64,000 bases of DNA from assembly GCF_008370685.1 (NCBI RefSeq), contig NZ_VTZU01000012.1, positions 1-64,000 on the forward strand. The letters are read 5' to 3'. The DNA is from Aquimarina sp. RZ0 (GTDB lineage: Bacteria; Bacteroidota; Bacteroidia; Flavobacteriales; Flavobacteriaceae). Below, in pieces: positions 37,233-49,311 of the stretch. The notes under the pieces are model-generated. The model worked only from the letters and a program-made list of their open reading frames with translations, ran no database searches and was not told the origin of the DNA. The position numbers were made by a program, and so were the translations under genes. Each line of letters begins with the position of its first letter. Within the stretch, counting starts at the first letter, position 1.

Positions 37233-37793
37233 TTAGCTATCACATAAAATACGATCTTTGGCAGTGTTGGCGTCAAGCACTTTGATAGTTCCTTTGGTAG
37301 GAATCATATGCTGCCAGACCCAGTTATAATGTTCAATCACTTGTACTGCCTTTAGATGAGGTCTATCAGCTGTCGTATGCCCATCTTTTATAATAGTAAT
37401 CTTATAATCCTTGGCTAAAGCTGATTGAATTGTAGATTCTACGCAAAAGTCAGTTGCACAACCAGTAATATAGATGTCGCTAATGTCTAATTTAGTTAAT
37501 ATAGACTGAAGAGCAGAGTTGTAAAATACATCATTAGCATACTTATCAACGAAAATATCTTCTGGTTTTACCTCTATAGCATCCAATAATTCCCATTCTG
37601 TGGTATTAGGAATGAATTCATTAGTTGAAGTACCATCATGCTGAATAAAAATTACAGGAAAACCCAGCGTTCTAAATTTTTCAGAGAGTATGTTGATTTT
37701 TTTAATAATTCCTTCTGTATCAAATCTGGGAGTTGTTGATGTGAAAGAACCTTTTTGCATATCAATAACTAAAAAGGCTTTGTTAGGATTCAT
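37233..37793 (-). CDS. isochorismatase-family cysteine hydrolase
   Basis: 186 residues. The catalytic triad of the family is visible: D11 (LVIDMQKG), K84 (VDKYANDVF) and nucleophile C117 (GCATDFCVEST), with the cis-peptide region ITGCATD before it. Members hydrolyse amides or vinyl ethers (nicotinamidase, N-carbamoylsarcosine amidase, isochorismatase). No clear zinc-binding DxHxxxxH is present, which argues against a classical nicotinamidase. Substrate unknown. Monocistronic. Confidence 0.9.
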   Translation of the reverse strand: MNPNKAFLVIDMQKGSFTSTTPRFDTEGIIKKINILSEKFRTLGFPVIFIQHDGTSTNEFIPNTTEWELLDAIEVKPEDIFVDKYANDVFYNSALQSILTKLDISDIYITGCATDFCVESTIQSALAKDYKITIIKDGHTTADRPHLKAVQVIEHYNWVWQHMIPTKGTIKVLDANTAKDRILCDS

Positions 37794-37920
37794 TGTAAAA
37801 ACAGTTTCAGGTGCGTTTTATTTTATAAATATATTATTAAAATCATGTATAAAAATAGATTAATTGTGGAGTTAAAAAAAATAGAATGTTCACGAATAAT
37901 AATACTTCCGGCATAAATTT

Positions 37921-37972
37921 ATTGACAATCATACTATCAAAATAACTAAGTTTTAGCAGTATGATTGTCAAT
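37921..37972. terminator. 15-bp hairpin after the M3 peptidase gene
   Basis: ATTGACAATCATACT is repeated in perfect inverted orientation at 37958-37972 with a 22-nt loop. It lies 11 bp after the peptidase stop on the minus strand. No U-run follows, so it could stabilise the mRNA 3' end rather than terminate transcription. Confidence 0.5.
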
Positions 37973-37983
37973 AACTATATTAC

Positions 37984-40155
37984 TTACTGTTTAGTAACAG
38001 GGAATCCGCGATCTTTCATTAAAGCCTCTATTTTGGCATCACGACCTCTAAATTTACGATATGCTTCAGCTGGATCCATGGCATTTCTGGGAGCAAATAA
38101 ATATTTAACAAGTCTATTCGCTACTTCTTTATCGTAAAATCCATCAGGAGCTTCTGCGAATGATTCTGCAGCATCAGAGGTTAGTACATCTGCCCACATA
38201 TATCCATAATATGCCGTGGCATACCCTTCTCCAGAAAATACGTGACCAAAATGCGGTGTACGGTGGCGCATGACTAATTCTTTTGGCATATTTAATTCGG
38301 CTAGTGTTTCTTTCTCAAAAGAAGCTATATCTATATTTGATGGGTCTGCTAAATGAAGTTTCATATCCATTAAGGCCGAAGCAAGGTATTCTGTGGTTGC
38401 AAACCCTTGATTAAAGGTAGCAGCTTTTTTTATTTTGGCAACTAATTCTTTTGGGATAGGTTCTCCTGTTTTATAATGAACCAGATATTTATTAATTACG
38501 TTGTCTGTAGATAACCATCTTTCTAATAATTGAGATTGAAATTCTGTATAATCACGAACACCTCCATTTAGTATAGGATATCGAACTTCTGAAGAAAAGA
38601 AATGAAGCGCGTGTCCAAATTCATGGAAAAAAGTAGTAGCATCATCCCAGGATACGAGCACTGCTTCTCCAGGAGCTGGTTTCACAAAATTAGAATTATT
38701 AGAACCCAGAACTGTTTTCTTACCATCAAATGTGGTGTGGCTTCTATAGGTTGTTGCCCAGGCGCCAGAACGTTTCCCTTCTCTGGAAAATGGGTCAAGA
38801 TACCATAATCCAATATGATCTCCAGATGTTTTATCATTTACCTCCCAAACCTTTACATCTTCATGAAAAACAGGTACCTTTCCCTTTGCAATAGGAGTAA
38901 ACTTGAAATTAAATAATTCTCCTGCAACATAAAACATAGCTTCAGTTAGTTTATCTAGTTGCAGGTATTGTTTTACTTCATCAGAATCCAAATCGTATTT
39001 TTTCTTTCGTACTTTTTCTGCATAATATCTGTAATCCCAAGGCTCGATAGTAATTTTATCCCTATTACTATTAGCAACTGCTTGCATATCGTTGACTTCT
39101 TCTTTGACACGTGCAATGGCAGCAGGCCAAACGGCATTCATAAGCTTCATTGCATTTTCTGGGTTTTTTGCCATTCTGTTTTGTAATCGCCAATCAGCAT
39201 AATTATCATATCCTAATAATGCGACACGCTCTTTTCTTAGTTTAAGTATGTTGACAATGTTCTCATTATTATCTTTGTCATCCCCATTATCTCCTCTGGA
39301 ATAGTAATTTTTCCAGACTTTTTTTCGTAGTTCCCTTTCGGTAGAGTAGGTAAGAAAAGGATCCATAGAAGATCTGGTATTTGTAATGGCATATTTACCA
39401 TCTTGTCCTCTATCAGTTGCAGCTTTTGCGTATGCCTTGATTAAAGGTTCTGATAACCCTGCTAATTGATCTTTATTGAGATATGTCACATATCCTTCTT
39501 CGTCTGCCAAAATGTTATTAGAGAAATTAGTATAAATAGCAGATAATTCTTTATTGATGGCAGCGTATCGTTTCTTTTTTTCTGAATCTAGCTCAGCTCC
39601 GTTCATCGCGAATTGTTCATATGTCAACTGTACTAAACGCTGCTGATCTGCTTCCAGAGGCTTGCTTAATGAATTTTTATAGACTGTTTTTATTCTTTTA
39701 AATAATATTTCGTTTTGAGATATTTTAGAACGAAATTCTGACAAAATAGGTGCCATTTCTTTTTGAATTTCTCTAAACTCAGGAGACGATATATTACTGC
39801 TTAGAATTCCGTAATATGTAAAAACACGATTTAATGCAGCACCTGATTTTTCTAATGGAAGCATAGTATTCTCAAATGTAGGAGTATCAGTATTGGCAGT
39901 AATAGCATCAATATCTTTTAGATTTAATTCCATTCCTTTTTCTAATGCAGGTTTTATATCCGATACTTTCATTTTATCAAAAGCTGGAGTTCCCCCATAA
40001 GGACCTGTCCATTCTGATAACAAGATATTTGATGCTTCCTGTATAGATTCTGTAGTCTCCACAATTTCTTTCTTTTTATCGCAACCGGTTATCATAATGA
40101 CCAGCGCATAGACAATAATAGTTTTATTTTTTTTACGGAAGTGGTGCGTATACAT
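37984..40155 (-). CDS. M3-family peptidyl-dipeptidase (Dcp-like), lipoprotein
   Basis: 723 residues. The signal peptide has a lipobox (MITGC, Cys 25), so the enzyme should face the periplasm. The zinc site HEFGH is at 511-515 (TTFFHEFGHALHFF), and the downstream Glu ligand is expected in the helix following it. The Dcp-type N-terminal helical channel is complete (GPYGGTPAFDKMKVSDIKPA onward), and the C-terminus FRGRDAKIEALMKDRGF is typical. It removes C-terminal dipeptides from oligopeptides. Monocistronic; a 10-bp inverted repeat (40186-40195/40238-40247) lies upstream. Confidence 0.95.
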   Translation of the reverse strand: MYTHHFRKKNKTIIVYALVIMITGCDKKKEIVETTESIQEASNILLSEWTGPYGGTPAFDKMKVSDIKPALEKGMELNLKDIDAITANTDTPTFENTMLPLEKSGAALNRVFTYYGILSSNISSPEFREIQKEMAPILSEFRSKISQNEILFKRIKTVYKNSLSKPLEADQQRLVQLTYEQFAMNGAELDSEKKKRYAAINKELSAIYTNFSNNILADEEGYVTYLNKDQLAGLSEPLIKAYAKAATDRGQDGKYAITNTRSSMDPFLTYSTERELRKKVWKNYYSRGDNGDDKDNNENIVNILKLRKERVALLGYDNYADWRLQNRMAKNPENAMKLMNAVWPAAIARVKEEVNDMQAVANSNRDKITIEPWDYRYYAEKVRKKKYDLDSDEVKQYLQLDKLTEAMFYVAGELFNFKFTPIAKGKVPVFHEDVKVWEVNDKTSGDHIGLWYLDPFSREGKRSGAWATTYRSHTTFDGKKTVLGSNNSNFVKPAPGEAVLVSWDDATTFFHEFGHALHFFSSEVRYPILNGGVRDYTEFQSQLLERWLSTDNVINKYLVHYKTGEPIPKELVAKIKKAATFNQGFATTEYLASALMDMKLHLADPSNIDIASFEKETLAELNMPKELVMRHRTPHFGHVFSGEGYATAYYGYMWADVLTSDAAESFAEAPDGFYDKEVANRLVKYLFAPRNAMDPAEAYRKFRGRDAKIEALMKDRGFPVTKQ

Positions 40156-40367
40156 TGTGTATAGTGTTTAATATTAATTCTTTTATTAATGAGTATTTAT
40201 TATTTTTTAATGTATCAACAACTAAAATTAAAAATAGTACTCATTAAGAGTGTTGTTTGTTAATGTGTTTGTTGTTAGTTGATTATGTAAAAATATAGTA
40301 AGGTTTTAAAGAAATACACTATTTAACTTAGTATTATAATAAAGGACATATTATTTGACACGCTTGT

Positions 40368-42848
40368 TTATAACCTGAATTTATTATTGTTCGTAAAAAA
40401 AATGGCGTTTACAAAGAACAATTTTCCGTTTTCCCAGAAAGACCTGAATAAAGGGTTGTCTATGAGGTATATAGCGCTTCCGTTGCCGATTCGAGTTTCG
40501 CCAAAAACTAATGAATTTTTTAATGCTTTTAAAGCATCGTTTCCTGAAAATCCAGCTACATTTGTAGGTTCTTGAATATAAGCTACATTATATCCATTTT
40601 GTAAAAGTTTATAAGAATTACTCCCTAGTTTTAGACTAAAATAAGTATCATTATATCCAAATGCCATCGGGTGAGATGTATCTATTTTTGTTTTAAAAAT
40701 ACTACCCGTTATAAAATCTTTAACACGTTCTCGTTCTCTTTTTTCATAGGGAATAAGGTTGCCAATAGAATCTTTTTTCTTACTCTTTGGTTTGTTAATT
40801 TTTAGATTAAAACTTTCTTTATTAACAAAGGGTTTAACGCCGTCTGCAATAGCAATTATTTTTCCACCTTTACTAATCCACTTTTTTAATTTATTCAAAG
40901 TGTTTTTGTCAAAATAGCCGTTGTAACCTCCATTAGGTAAAATCAATACATCATAAGTACTTATGTCTATATTCTTAAAATAATCTGTGTCTACAGAGGT
41001 GATTGGGTAATGAAGTTGCTGCTCAAAAAAATGCCAAATTTCTCCATAACTCAAGGAAGAGGTATGTTTACCTTTCAATACAGCTATTTTTTGCTTGTTA
41101 ATTAGTTTGATATCTGGTGAACCAAAATCAACTCCTTTAGCAGCAAAACTAGATGAAGCTACATATAATCTTCTAGTATGTTTATTAGCGATATTGATAA
41201 GTGTTTTATCATAATTTTTGTTTTTAATATTGTCACTTTTAGTAATAATCAAACTACCTTTTTTGAATTTATTACCATCATTAGAAAAGTCTTTTTCGGT
41301 GAATCTGACTCTAATATTGTTTTTTAATAAATCAGTAAGGAAGGCAGCATCGTCCATGCTATTCCATTTCGTAATATATCCGGCACCCGATGCATTTGCT
41401 ATATTGTTTATAGGGTTGTTTTTTTTATTGTCAGAAGCAGAGATTAATGAGGTAGAAGCAATAGTTTCTAATCCATATGCATGTGGTATGCTCCAGGCTG
41501 TTATGTCATAAGTGAGCGGGTCACTTAATTTAGCATCCGGTTCAAAAAGAACTTTTACCATCTTACCTTTGGGTTGGTCTGTACTTACTACCAATGCATT
41601 AGTTGCATTCATACTCCCTTGTTTGTTTTCTCTAAAATTGAAACCTGTTACTTTTCCAGCATTTGTAAAACCATATTTTATCTCGTGGGTATCTAACAAA
41701 TCTGTGAGCTTTTTGATTTTATCAGCCTCTCCATTAAGTATATAGCTTTTATATTTCAAACTAGAATTATTAAAGAATTTTTTGAATTCAGTATTCAGCT
41801 TTAGTGCATTTTTTGATGAAATTTCCAGCGTTGACAAGCCTGTGGTCGTATGGTGTAACGCACGATCTTTTAGGGTTAATGTAAAGCCTTCATCTGTCAG
41901 AATTCCTAAACCGGCGCGGCCATGACCTGCTTGTTCATAAGTCATCCCAATTGCTCCCATAAAAGTAGGGTAGGTATCTCCATAACTAGGGTACAACAGA
42001 TCAAAACGTTCCCTTGTAAAAAATAACCATCCCTGCTGATCAAAATATTTGGCATGGTTCTTACCGATTTGTGTTTGAAAATCTTTTTGCCATGGAGTAA
42101 TAATTTCATGAAAAGGTTCTGCTGCAGGAGCAAAATAATAAGGTTCGTTAATTCCCTGCTCGTGAAAATCGACGTGGATATGTGGCATCCATTTATTATA
42201 AACTACCAGTCGACTAGATGATTCTGTCTGTGTAGCCCAGGCCCAATCCCTATTTAGGTCAAATAAGTAATGGTTTGGTCTTCCTCCCGGCCAGGGCTCC
42301 TTATGTTCTGTTGCATTTTGATCCGTATTATATGGAGTTGCCTTAGTTTGAGTATACCAATTTACATATCGATCTCTACCGTCAGGGTTTACACAAGGAT
42401 CTATAATGACTACAGTATTCTGCAACCAATCCTTCTTTTTGGTAATTAATTCGTAAACAGTTTGCATTGCGGCTTCGGTACTAGAAGCTTCATTACCGTG
42501 TACATTATAACTTAACCAAACAATGGCAATAGTAGGAGTACTAGTACCTTCAATGATTCCGGCATTTTTAAGATGGTCTAATCTAATATTTTCTATGTTT
42601 TTTTGATTTTCTGCACTTGTTACAATAGCATAGGTTAATGGCCTGTGTTCGTTCGTTTTACCATACGTTTGAAAAGTAACCAAATCAGAAGCGGCTGCAA
42701 TGTGGTTAAAATAGTTAATTACATCGGCGTGGCGAGTAAATTGACTTCCTATTTCATACCCCAGAAATGCAGATGGAGATTGAAGAGTATTTTGTGCAAA
42801 AGTTGTAATAGTAGTCGCAACAAATAATGTGAATAGAGTTTTTTTCAT
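40368..42848 (-). CDS. secreted M14-family zinc carboxypeptidase
   Basis: 826 residues with a cleavable signal peptide (MKKTLFTLFVATTITTFA). The zinc site HxxE is in NVHGNEASSTEAA (about residue 117), and a third His is in HIHVDFHEQG; the PCVNPDGRDRY motif follows HxxE as in M14. After the catalytic domain comes a region of about 450 residues with a DJ-1/GATase1-like fold (YDVLILPNGGYNGYF, KGGKIIAIADG). It degrades peptides outside the inner membrane. Monocistronic and upstream of the M3 peptidase gene, so the two may share a peptide-scavenging job. Confidence 0.93.
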   Translation of the reverse strand: MKKTLFTLFVATTITTFAQNTLQSPSAFLGYEIGSQFTRHADVINYFNHIAAASDLVTFQTYGKTNEHRPLTYAIVTSAENQKNIENIRLDHLKNAGIIEGTSTPTIAIVWLSYNVHGNEASSTEAAMQTVYELITKKKDWLQNTVVIIDPCVNPDGRDRYVNWYTQTKATPYNTDQNATEHKEPWPGGRPNHYLFDLNRDWAWATQTESSSRLVVYNKWMPHIHVDFHEQGINEPYYFAPAAEPFHEIITPWQKDFQTQIGKNHAKYFDQQGWLFFTRERFDLLYPSYGDTYPTFMGAIGMTYEQAGHGRAGLGILTDEGFTLTLKDRALHHTTTGLSTLEISSKNALKLNTEFKKFFNNSSLKYKSYILNGEADKIKKLTDLLDTHEIKYGFTNAGKVTGFNFRENKQGSMNATNALVVSTDQPKGKMVKVLFEPDAKLSDPLTYDITAWSIPHAYGLETIASTSLISASDNKKNNPINNIANASGAGYITKWNSMDDAAFLTDLLKNNIRVRFTEKDFSNDGNKFKKGSLIITKSDNIKNKNYDKTLINIANKHTRRLYVASSSFAAKGVDFGSPDIKLINKQKIAVLKGKHTSSLSYGEIWHFFEQQLHYPITSVDTDYFKNIDISTYDVLILPNGGYNGYFDKNTLNKLKKWISKGGKIIAIADGVKPFVNKESFNLKINKPKSKKKDSIGNLIPYEKRERERVKDFITGSIFKTKIDTSHPMAFGYNDTYFSLKLGSNSYKLLQNGYNVAYIQEPTNVAGFSGNDALKALKNSLVFGETRIGNGSAIYLIDNPLFRSFWENGKLFFVNAIFFTNNNKFRL

Positions 42849-42940
42849 TGATGAAATTTTAATGAAGGTAAAATACCGCCTTAAGTTAAAGATATAAATT
42901 AGATTAACTAAAATTTAGTATTTGTATAGGAATAAACTAA

Positions 42941-43095
42941 GAGCTTGTTTAAAAACCTTACTTCTTGAAAACAAATATTTTAAGAACCGTGAGCTTACTT
43001 CAAATAATTAAAATATCTCGATATTCTCATCATTTGAAGTGTCCTCAGAACCTCAAACTATTGATTTTCAATTTGTATTCTTTTTAAACATACTC
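42941..43095 (+). repeat. MITE-like element, family B copy 1 (155 bp)
   Basis: Ends GAGCTTGTTTAAAAA / TTTTTAAACATACTC, flanked on both sides by TAA. About four bases differ from the copy at 54887-55041. An internal inverted pair ACTTCAAAT / ATTTGAAGT is present. No coding capacity. Confidence 0.85.
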
Positions 43096-43109
43096 TAAGT
43101 CTGAACAAG

Positions 43110-43187
43110 CCCGCGAAGCATTTGTTGGGAAAAATATTTCGATTTTGCAGAAAGCCTCTGAGCACTTAAATCTCGATTACCGGGTAA
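43110..43187 (-). repeat. dispersed repeat family C, reverse copy
   Basis: The reverse strand reads TTTACCCGGTAATCGAGATT, TAAGTGCTCAGAGG, AAATCGAAATATTTTTCCC, AACAAATGCTTCGCGGG, matching the long copy at 6202-6321. Confidence 0.65.
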
Positions 43188-43315
43188 AGCGAACATTAGA
43201 TACTTTATTTTTCCAAGACGCTATAGAGTAAAAGGTTTTCATTATTAAAAAAAATATAAAAAGAAGGAGAACAACACAATCTAATGTATATTTAGCATTC
43301 AAAAAAATAGTATTT

Positions 43316-44920
43316 ATGCCTACTAACTGTATTCCGTTTAGAGATACAAATTATTTTTCAGCTTTTATTTGTGATTATTTAGAACAAAAACCTGAATTAA
43401 CAGCGTTTTACGATCGTTTTCCGAAGATAGAGAATTTTAAAAATCAGCTGGACGATAAACAAGAATCCTTTCCGTTGGCTCATCGAGAAGTGTTACAAAA
43501 TGTTTTAGAAATACAGTATAAAAATATTAATACTTCTGAGCTCACACAAACAAATATTTCGTTATTAGGCAATAAGACGACATTTACAATAACCACAGGA
43601 CATCAACTCAATCTATTTACCGGACCTTTATATTTTTTATATAAGATTATTTCTGCTATTAATACGGTAAAAATATTAAAGGAGAAGTATCCGTCTTATG
43701 ATTTTGTACCTGTCTACTGGATGGCGACAGAAGATCACGATTTTGAAGAGATTAATTATTTTAACCTTTTTGGAAAAAAAATACAATGGAATCGCGCTGA
43801 TGGTGGTGCAGTTGGGATTTTTGATACGGATGGTTTGGATAAGGTTTTTGAAATTTTTTCTTCAGAAATTGGTTTGGGAAAAAATGCCGATCGATTAAGG
43901 TTACTGTTTAAGGAAGCGTATCTAAAACATACAAACCTTGCTGAAGCTACGCGATACCTGGCCAATGAGCTATTCAGTTCATATGGTTTGGTAATTATAG
44001 ATGCAGATAATAAAGAGTTGAAAAAACTTTTTGTTCCTTATATGGAAAGAGAATTATTAGAAAAAATTTCATACCAACATGTACTTCCTGCTTCAGGAAA
44101 ATTACATGAGAAAGGATATAAAGTACAGGTAAACCCCAGAGAAATTAATTTGTTTTATCTATCAAAAGGATCTAGAGAGAGGATCATAGAAAAGAATGAT
44201 AGTTATGCTGTAAATAATACAGAAATTATATGGAGTAAGAATGATATCTTACAAGAACTTTCTGAATTTCCGGAACGGTTTAGTCCCAATGTAATGATGC
44301 GGCCATTGTATCAGGAAGTAATTTTACCTAATCTGTGTTATATTGGAGGAGGAGGAGAATTAGCCTACTGGTTGGAGTTAAAAGATTATTTTGAAGCTGT
44401 AGAGATTCCATTCCCTATACTACTGTTACGTAATTCTGTGGTGATTAAGAGTGATAAACAAGCTGAGAAGCTTAAAAAATTAAAGATCACTGATAGAGAG
44501 TTATTTCTTAAACAATATGAATTGATTAATCATAGGGTTCGAAAAATTTCTAATATAGATATCAATTTTGATGAACAACGAAAACACCTGATTGATCAAT
44601 TTAAAAGGATGTATGAGTTGGCAGAGCAAACAGAGGTCACTTTTATAAATGCTGTAAAAGCACAAGAGGTAAAGCAGCTTAAGGGATTAGATGTTTTAGA
44701 AAAGCGGTTGCTAAAGGCGCAAAAAAGAAAGTTAGGTGATCACGTAAAGCGGATAACGATTTTGCAGAATGAAATATTCCCTAATCAGAGTTTGCAAGAG
44801 CGCACCACAAATTTTTCTGAAATGTATCTTGAATATGGAGAAAGGCTGATACCAGAACTTATGAAGAATCTAAATCCTTTATTGGGAGAGTTTATTGTAC
44901 TAACGCCAGAGAATACATAG
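43316..44920 (+). CDS. bshC: bacillithiol biosynthesis cysteine-adding enzyme BshC
   Basis: 534 residues. BshC catalyses the last step of bacillithiol synthesis, adding cysteine to glucosaminyl-malate. Family marks: FTITTGHQLNLFTGPLYFLY (about 92-111), VPVYWMATEDHDFEEINYF, and the C-terminal coiled coil (KRLLKAQKRKLGDHVKRI). Full length. The start MPTNCIPFRDTNYFS fits homologues. BshA and BshB are not in the window. A bidirectional terminator separates it from katG, another redox-defence gene. Confidence 0.95.
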   Translation: MPTNCIPFRDTNYFSAFICDYLEQKPELTAFYDRFPKIENFKNQLDDKQESFPLAHREVLQNVLEIQYKNINTSELTQTNISLLGNKTTFTITTGHQLNLFTGPLYFLYKIISAINTVKILKEKYPSYDFVPVYWMATEDHDFEEINYFNLFGKKIQWNRADGGAVGIFDTDGLDKVFEIFSSEIGLGKNADRLRLLFKEAYLKHTNLAEATRYLANELFSSYGLVIIDADNKELKKLFVPYMERELLEKISYQHVLPASGKLHEKGYKVQVNPREINLFYLSKGSRERIIEKNDSYAVNNTEIIWSKNDILQELSEFPERFSPNVMMRPLYQEVILPNLCYIGGGGELAYWLELKDYFEAVEIPFPILLLRNSVVIKSDKQAEKLKKLKITDRELFLKQYELINHRVRKISNIDINFDEQRKHLIDQFKRMYELAEQTEVTFINAVKAQEVKQLKGLDVLEKRLLKAQKRKLGDHVKRITILQNEIFPNQSLQERTTNFSEMYLEYGERLIPELMKNLNPLLGEFIVLTPENT

Positions 44921-44961
44921 AGAAAAAATTAATTATTCTATTGAGTAGTTTTATTCAAAAA

Positions 44962-45003
44962 AATAACCCTATACAGTGATCAAAACTGCATAGGGTTATT
45001 TTT
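44962..45003. terminator. bidirectional terminator between bshC and katG
   Basis: Stem AATAACCCTAT-CAGT / ACTG-ATAGGGTTATT with single-base mismatches, A-run on the left and T-run on the right; the genes on both sides converge on it. Confidence 0.9.
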
Positions 45004-45022
45004 GTTTACTGTAAAAGATATA

Positions 45023-47338
<2,316 letters not shown>

Positions 47339-47446
47339 TTAAAATTAATAAACATTTTAAGATGGATTAGGAGAAGAATATTGTTATTAGAAATATTGAT
47401 ATAAGGTCATTCTATATTAGGGAGACGGACAGTGATAATTAACTTG

Positions 47447-47959
47447 TTAGAAACCTATCCCAAAGTGTAATGCCGCTGTAAAAGATATATCTTGATCATT
47501 TCCTACTCTTATCGGTAATACTAATTCTGCAAAAACATTAGTTTTTCCTAAAAGGAATCCTCTATTCAGAAGTGGTGTAATTCCGTATCTTCTACTATTG
47601 GTCTCATAAGCAATTCGATTTCCAAATGTGAGTTTGTTACCTATGCCCCAAAGTAATCCAGGGTGTATCAATAGTTCGCTTACAGCGCTAATATTATCTC
47701 CTTCAGAATTTTTGATGGAACTGATGAAAGGAACAAGTTCTACATCAAAAGCAAACTTTTCATTTTTTCGTACAGTAACACCAATAGGAAATCCAATAGC
47801 ATATGGATCAAATCCATTGAAGGTACCTCCATCCTGGAAAGTGATGATAGGTTGGACAATGCCAAAATGGCCACCAATCGTATTTTGTGCTTTTGCATTG
47901 TAATTACTTAAGGCTGCGAATATGATACTCGCAATAAAAAAGGTTTTTTTTAGAGTCAT
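47447..47959 (-). CDS. exported protein, probable small outer-membrane beta-barrel
   Basis: 170 residues. A signal peptide (ending NAKAQ near residue 25) is followed by alternating-hydrophobicity strands rich in Gly and aromatic residues (GGHFGIVQPIITF, LLIHPGLLWGIGNKLTFGN, FAELVLPIRV) and a C-terminal aromatic end (ALHFGIGF). This fits a small outer-membrane barrel of about eight strands. Function unknown. It lies 120 bp upstream of katG in the same direction; co-transcription is possible. Confidence 0.7.
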   Translation of the reverse strand: MTLKKTFFIASIIFAALSNYNAKAQNTIGGHFGIVQPIITFQDGGTFNGFDPYAIGFPIGVTVRKNEKFAFDVELVPFISSIKNSEGDNISAVSELLIHPGLLWGIGNKLTFGNRIAYETNSRRYGITPLLNRGFLLGKTNVFAELVLPIRVGNDQDISFTAALHFGIGF

Positions 47960-48389
47960 GATATTGGTATAATATGTTAGTAAAAAATTATAATTGTTTA
48001 TATGCTTGACGAGATAGCATAATGGGTTTAGAGTGTATTCGTATTTATAATAAAATAGAGGTGAATTTTCAGATATTGTCTGAAAATATTAGCTTATTAA
48101 ATTAAGTGATAACAGAATGATTTCTATAAATAAAAAAATAGTTTAAAGTATCCTGTACTTATTAATAAAGAATGATTTGAAATATTATTAGCTTTTTGAA
48201 ACTTAAATTAAGTATATGAATTATTTGCAAAAGCATTCCATAGAAGATGAAAATATACGGGGTATTAACTATTTTGAATAGGGTCAATCAAAACAAAAAT
48301 AAGTGTAAATATTATTTTGTTGGTAACTAGAAAGTTTAATTAGATTTTTCATGTAATAAATTTATTTAAGTTGGTAAGTCAAATTTAAC

Positions 48390-48443
48390 ACTACAAATAT
48401 TGATAATATGTTAGCTGTCTAACATATTATCAATATTTGTAGT
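48390..48443. repeat. perfect 25-bp inverted repeat with 4-nt loop
   Basis: Arms 48390-48414 and 48419-48443 are exact reverse complements (ACTACAAATATTGATAATAT... and its complement) around CTGT. It is AT-rich with no U-run after it. It lies in the 1.35-kb gene-free stretch 47960-49311, away from any gene end. Confidence 0.9.
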
Positions 48444-48559
48444 CATATGATTACTTTTCTTTGGAATAAAATTATTTAGATTAAATCTCTATTTTTGAGT
48501 TAGTTGTGTTTTTTTTTGTTCTCGTGTATAGTAATACAATGTGTTCTTTGAATTTCGTG

Positions 48560-48690
48560 GAATAAAAAGTCCTTTTATCTTAGTTTCAGAATGCAAATAA
48601 ACCGCACTGCTATGCCCGATTTTTATTCTTCACTAAAATAAAAAAGCCATAATTTTATTTTACTGTAAATTTAAACAGGATGGTATAGCA
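48560..48690 (+). repeat. dispersed repeat family D, copy 2
   Basis: Partner of 33126-33255; shared blocks include AAAAGTCCTTTT and GTTTCAGA. Confidence 0.6.
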
Positions 48691-48872
48691 GATTTTTTTG
48701 GATCATTGAATAGATATGATGTCAAGACCGGTAAATGAGGGTAAGGTAACTGTTAGGGAATTTTTTAAAAGTCCATTCGGAAATTAAAAACATTATGGCT
48801 AATAGCACTGTGCGAAATGTGATGAAAATATGTGTTAAACAAATTGTTCTAAACAACAGACAGAACCTATTA

Positions 48873-49033
48873 TACGATTTACGGGTGAGAATTTCGTAAA
48901 AATAATGGCAAGGATTTTTCGCTAGATTGATGAATCAAATTAAAGAATAGCCATAGCTATTGTTTCATTTTATGAAGAAAATATGGTAGAAAAAGAATGT
49001 CATTAGATGCGAAATTTTTATTCGTAAATCGTA
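48873..49033 (-). repeat. MITE-like element, family A diverged copy (161 bp)
   Basis: Ends TACGATTTACG / CGTAAATCGTA with an imperfect 27-bp inverted repeat, flanked by TTA on both sides. The core on the reverse strand keeps AATAGCTATGGCTAT, matching the GTAGCTATAGCTAT core of the other copies, but is otherwise diverged. Confidence 0.75.
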
Positions 49034-49161
49034 TTATTTGAGTGTTTTTAAAGCAAAGTGGTAAACTTAGTACAGGGAATTCTATTGAGTTTTATGATGT
49101 TTCCCCTGTATGTGAAGGGGGTAGATTTAAAAAAAATAAAGAATATTAGGAAGTGGTTTTA

Positions 49162-49218
49162 AGCGATAATCGAGATTTGAATGCTCCGAGGCTTACCTCG
49201 AAAATCAAAATATTTATT
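49162..49218 (+). repeat. dispersed repeat family C, copy
   Basis: GCGATAATCGAGATTTGAAT, GCTCCGAGG, CTTACCTCGAAAATCAAAAT. It lies just beyond the glutamine synthetase terminator, again at the 3' side of a gene. Confidence 0.65.
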
Positions 49219-49224
49219 GAAATA

Positions 49225-49261
49225 AAAAGCCTTTAGAATATGATTAATTCTAAAGGCTTTT
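49225..49261 (-). terminator. terminator of glutamine synthetase II gene
   Basis: A 15-bp perfect stem AAAAGCCTTTAGAAT / ATTCTAAAGGCTTTT, 7-nt loop, 50 bp after the stop codon on the minus strand. Confidence 0.9.
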
Positions 49262-49311
49262 CTTACGTTTAACTAAACTTGGTCCAGTGTTTATTATATG
49301 TTGCCAGATAT

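Noticed and set aside
48794..48901. 35-codon reading frame starting MANSTVRNVMK
   Set aside because: It runs into the family A element and ends there; too short and without support.
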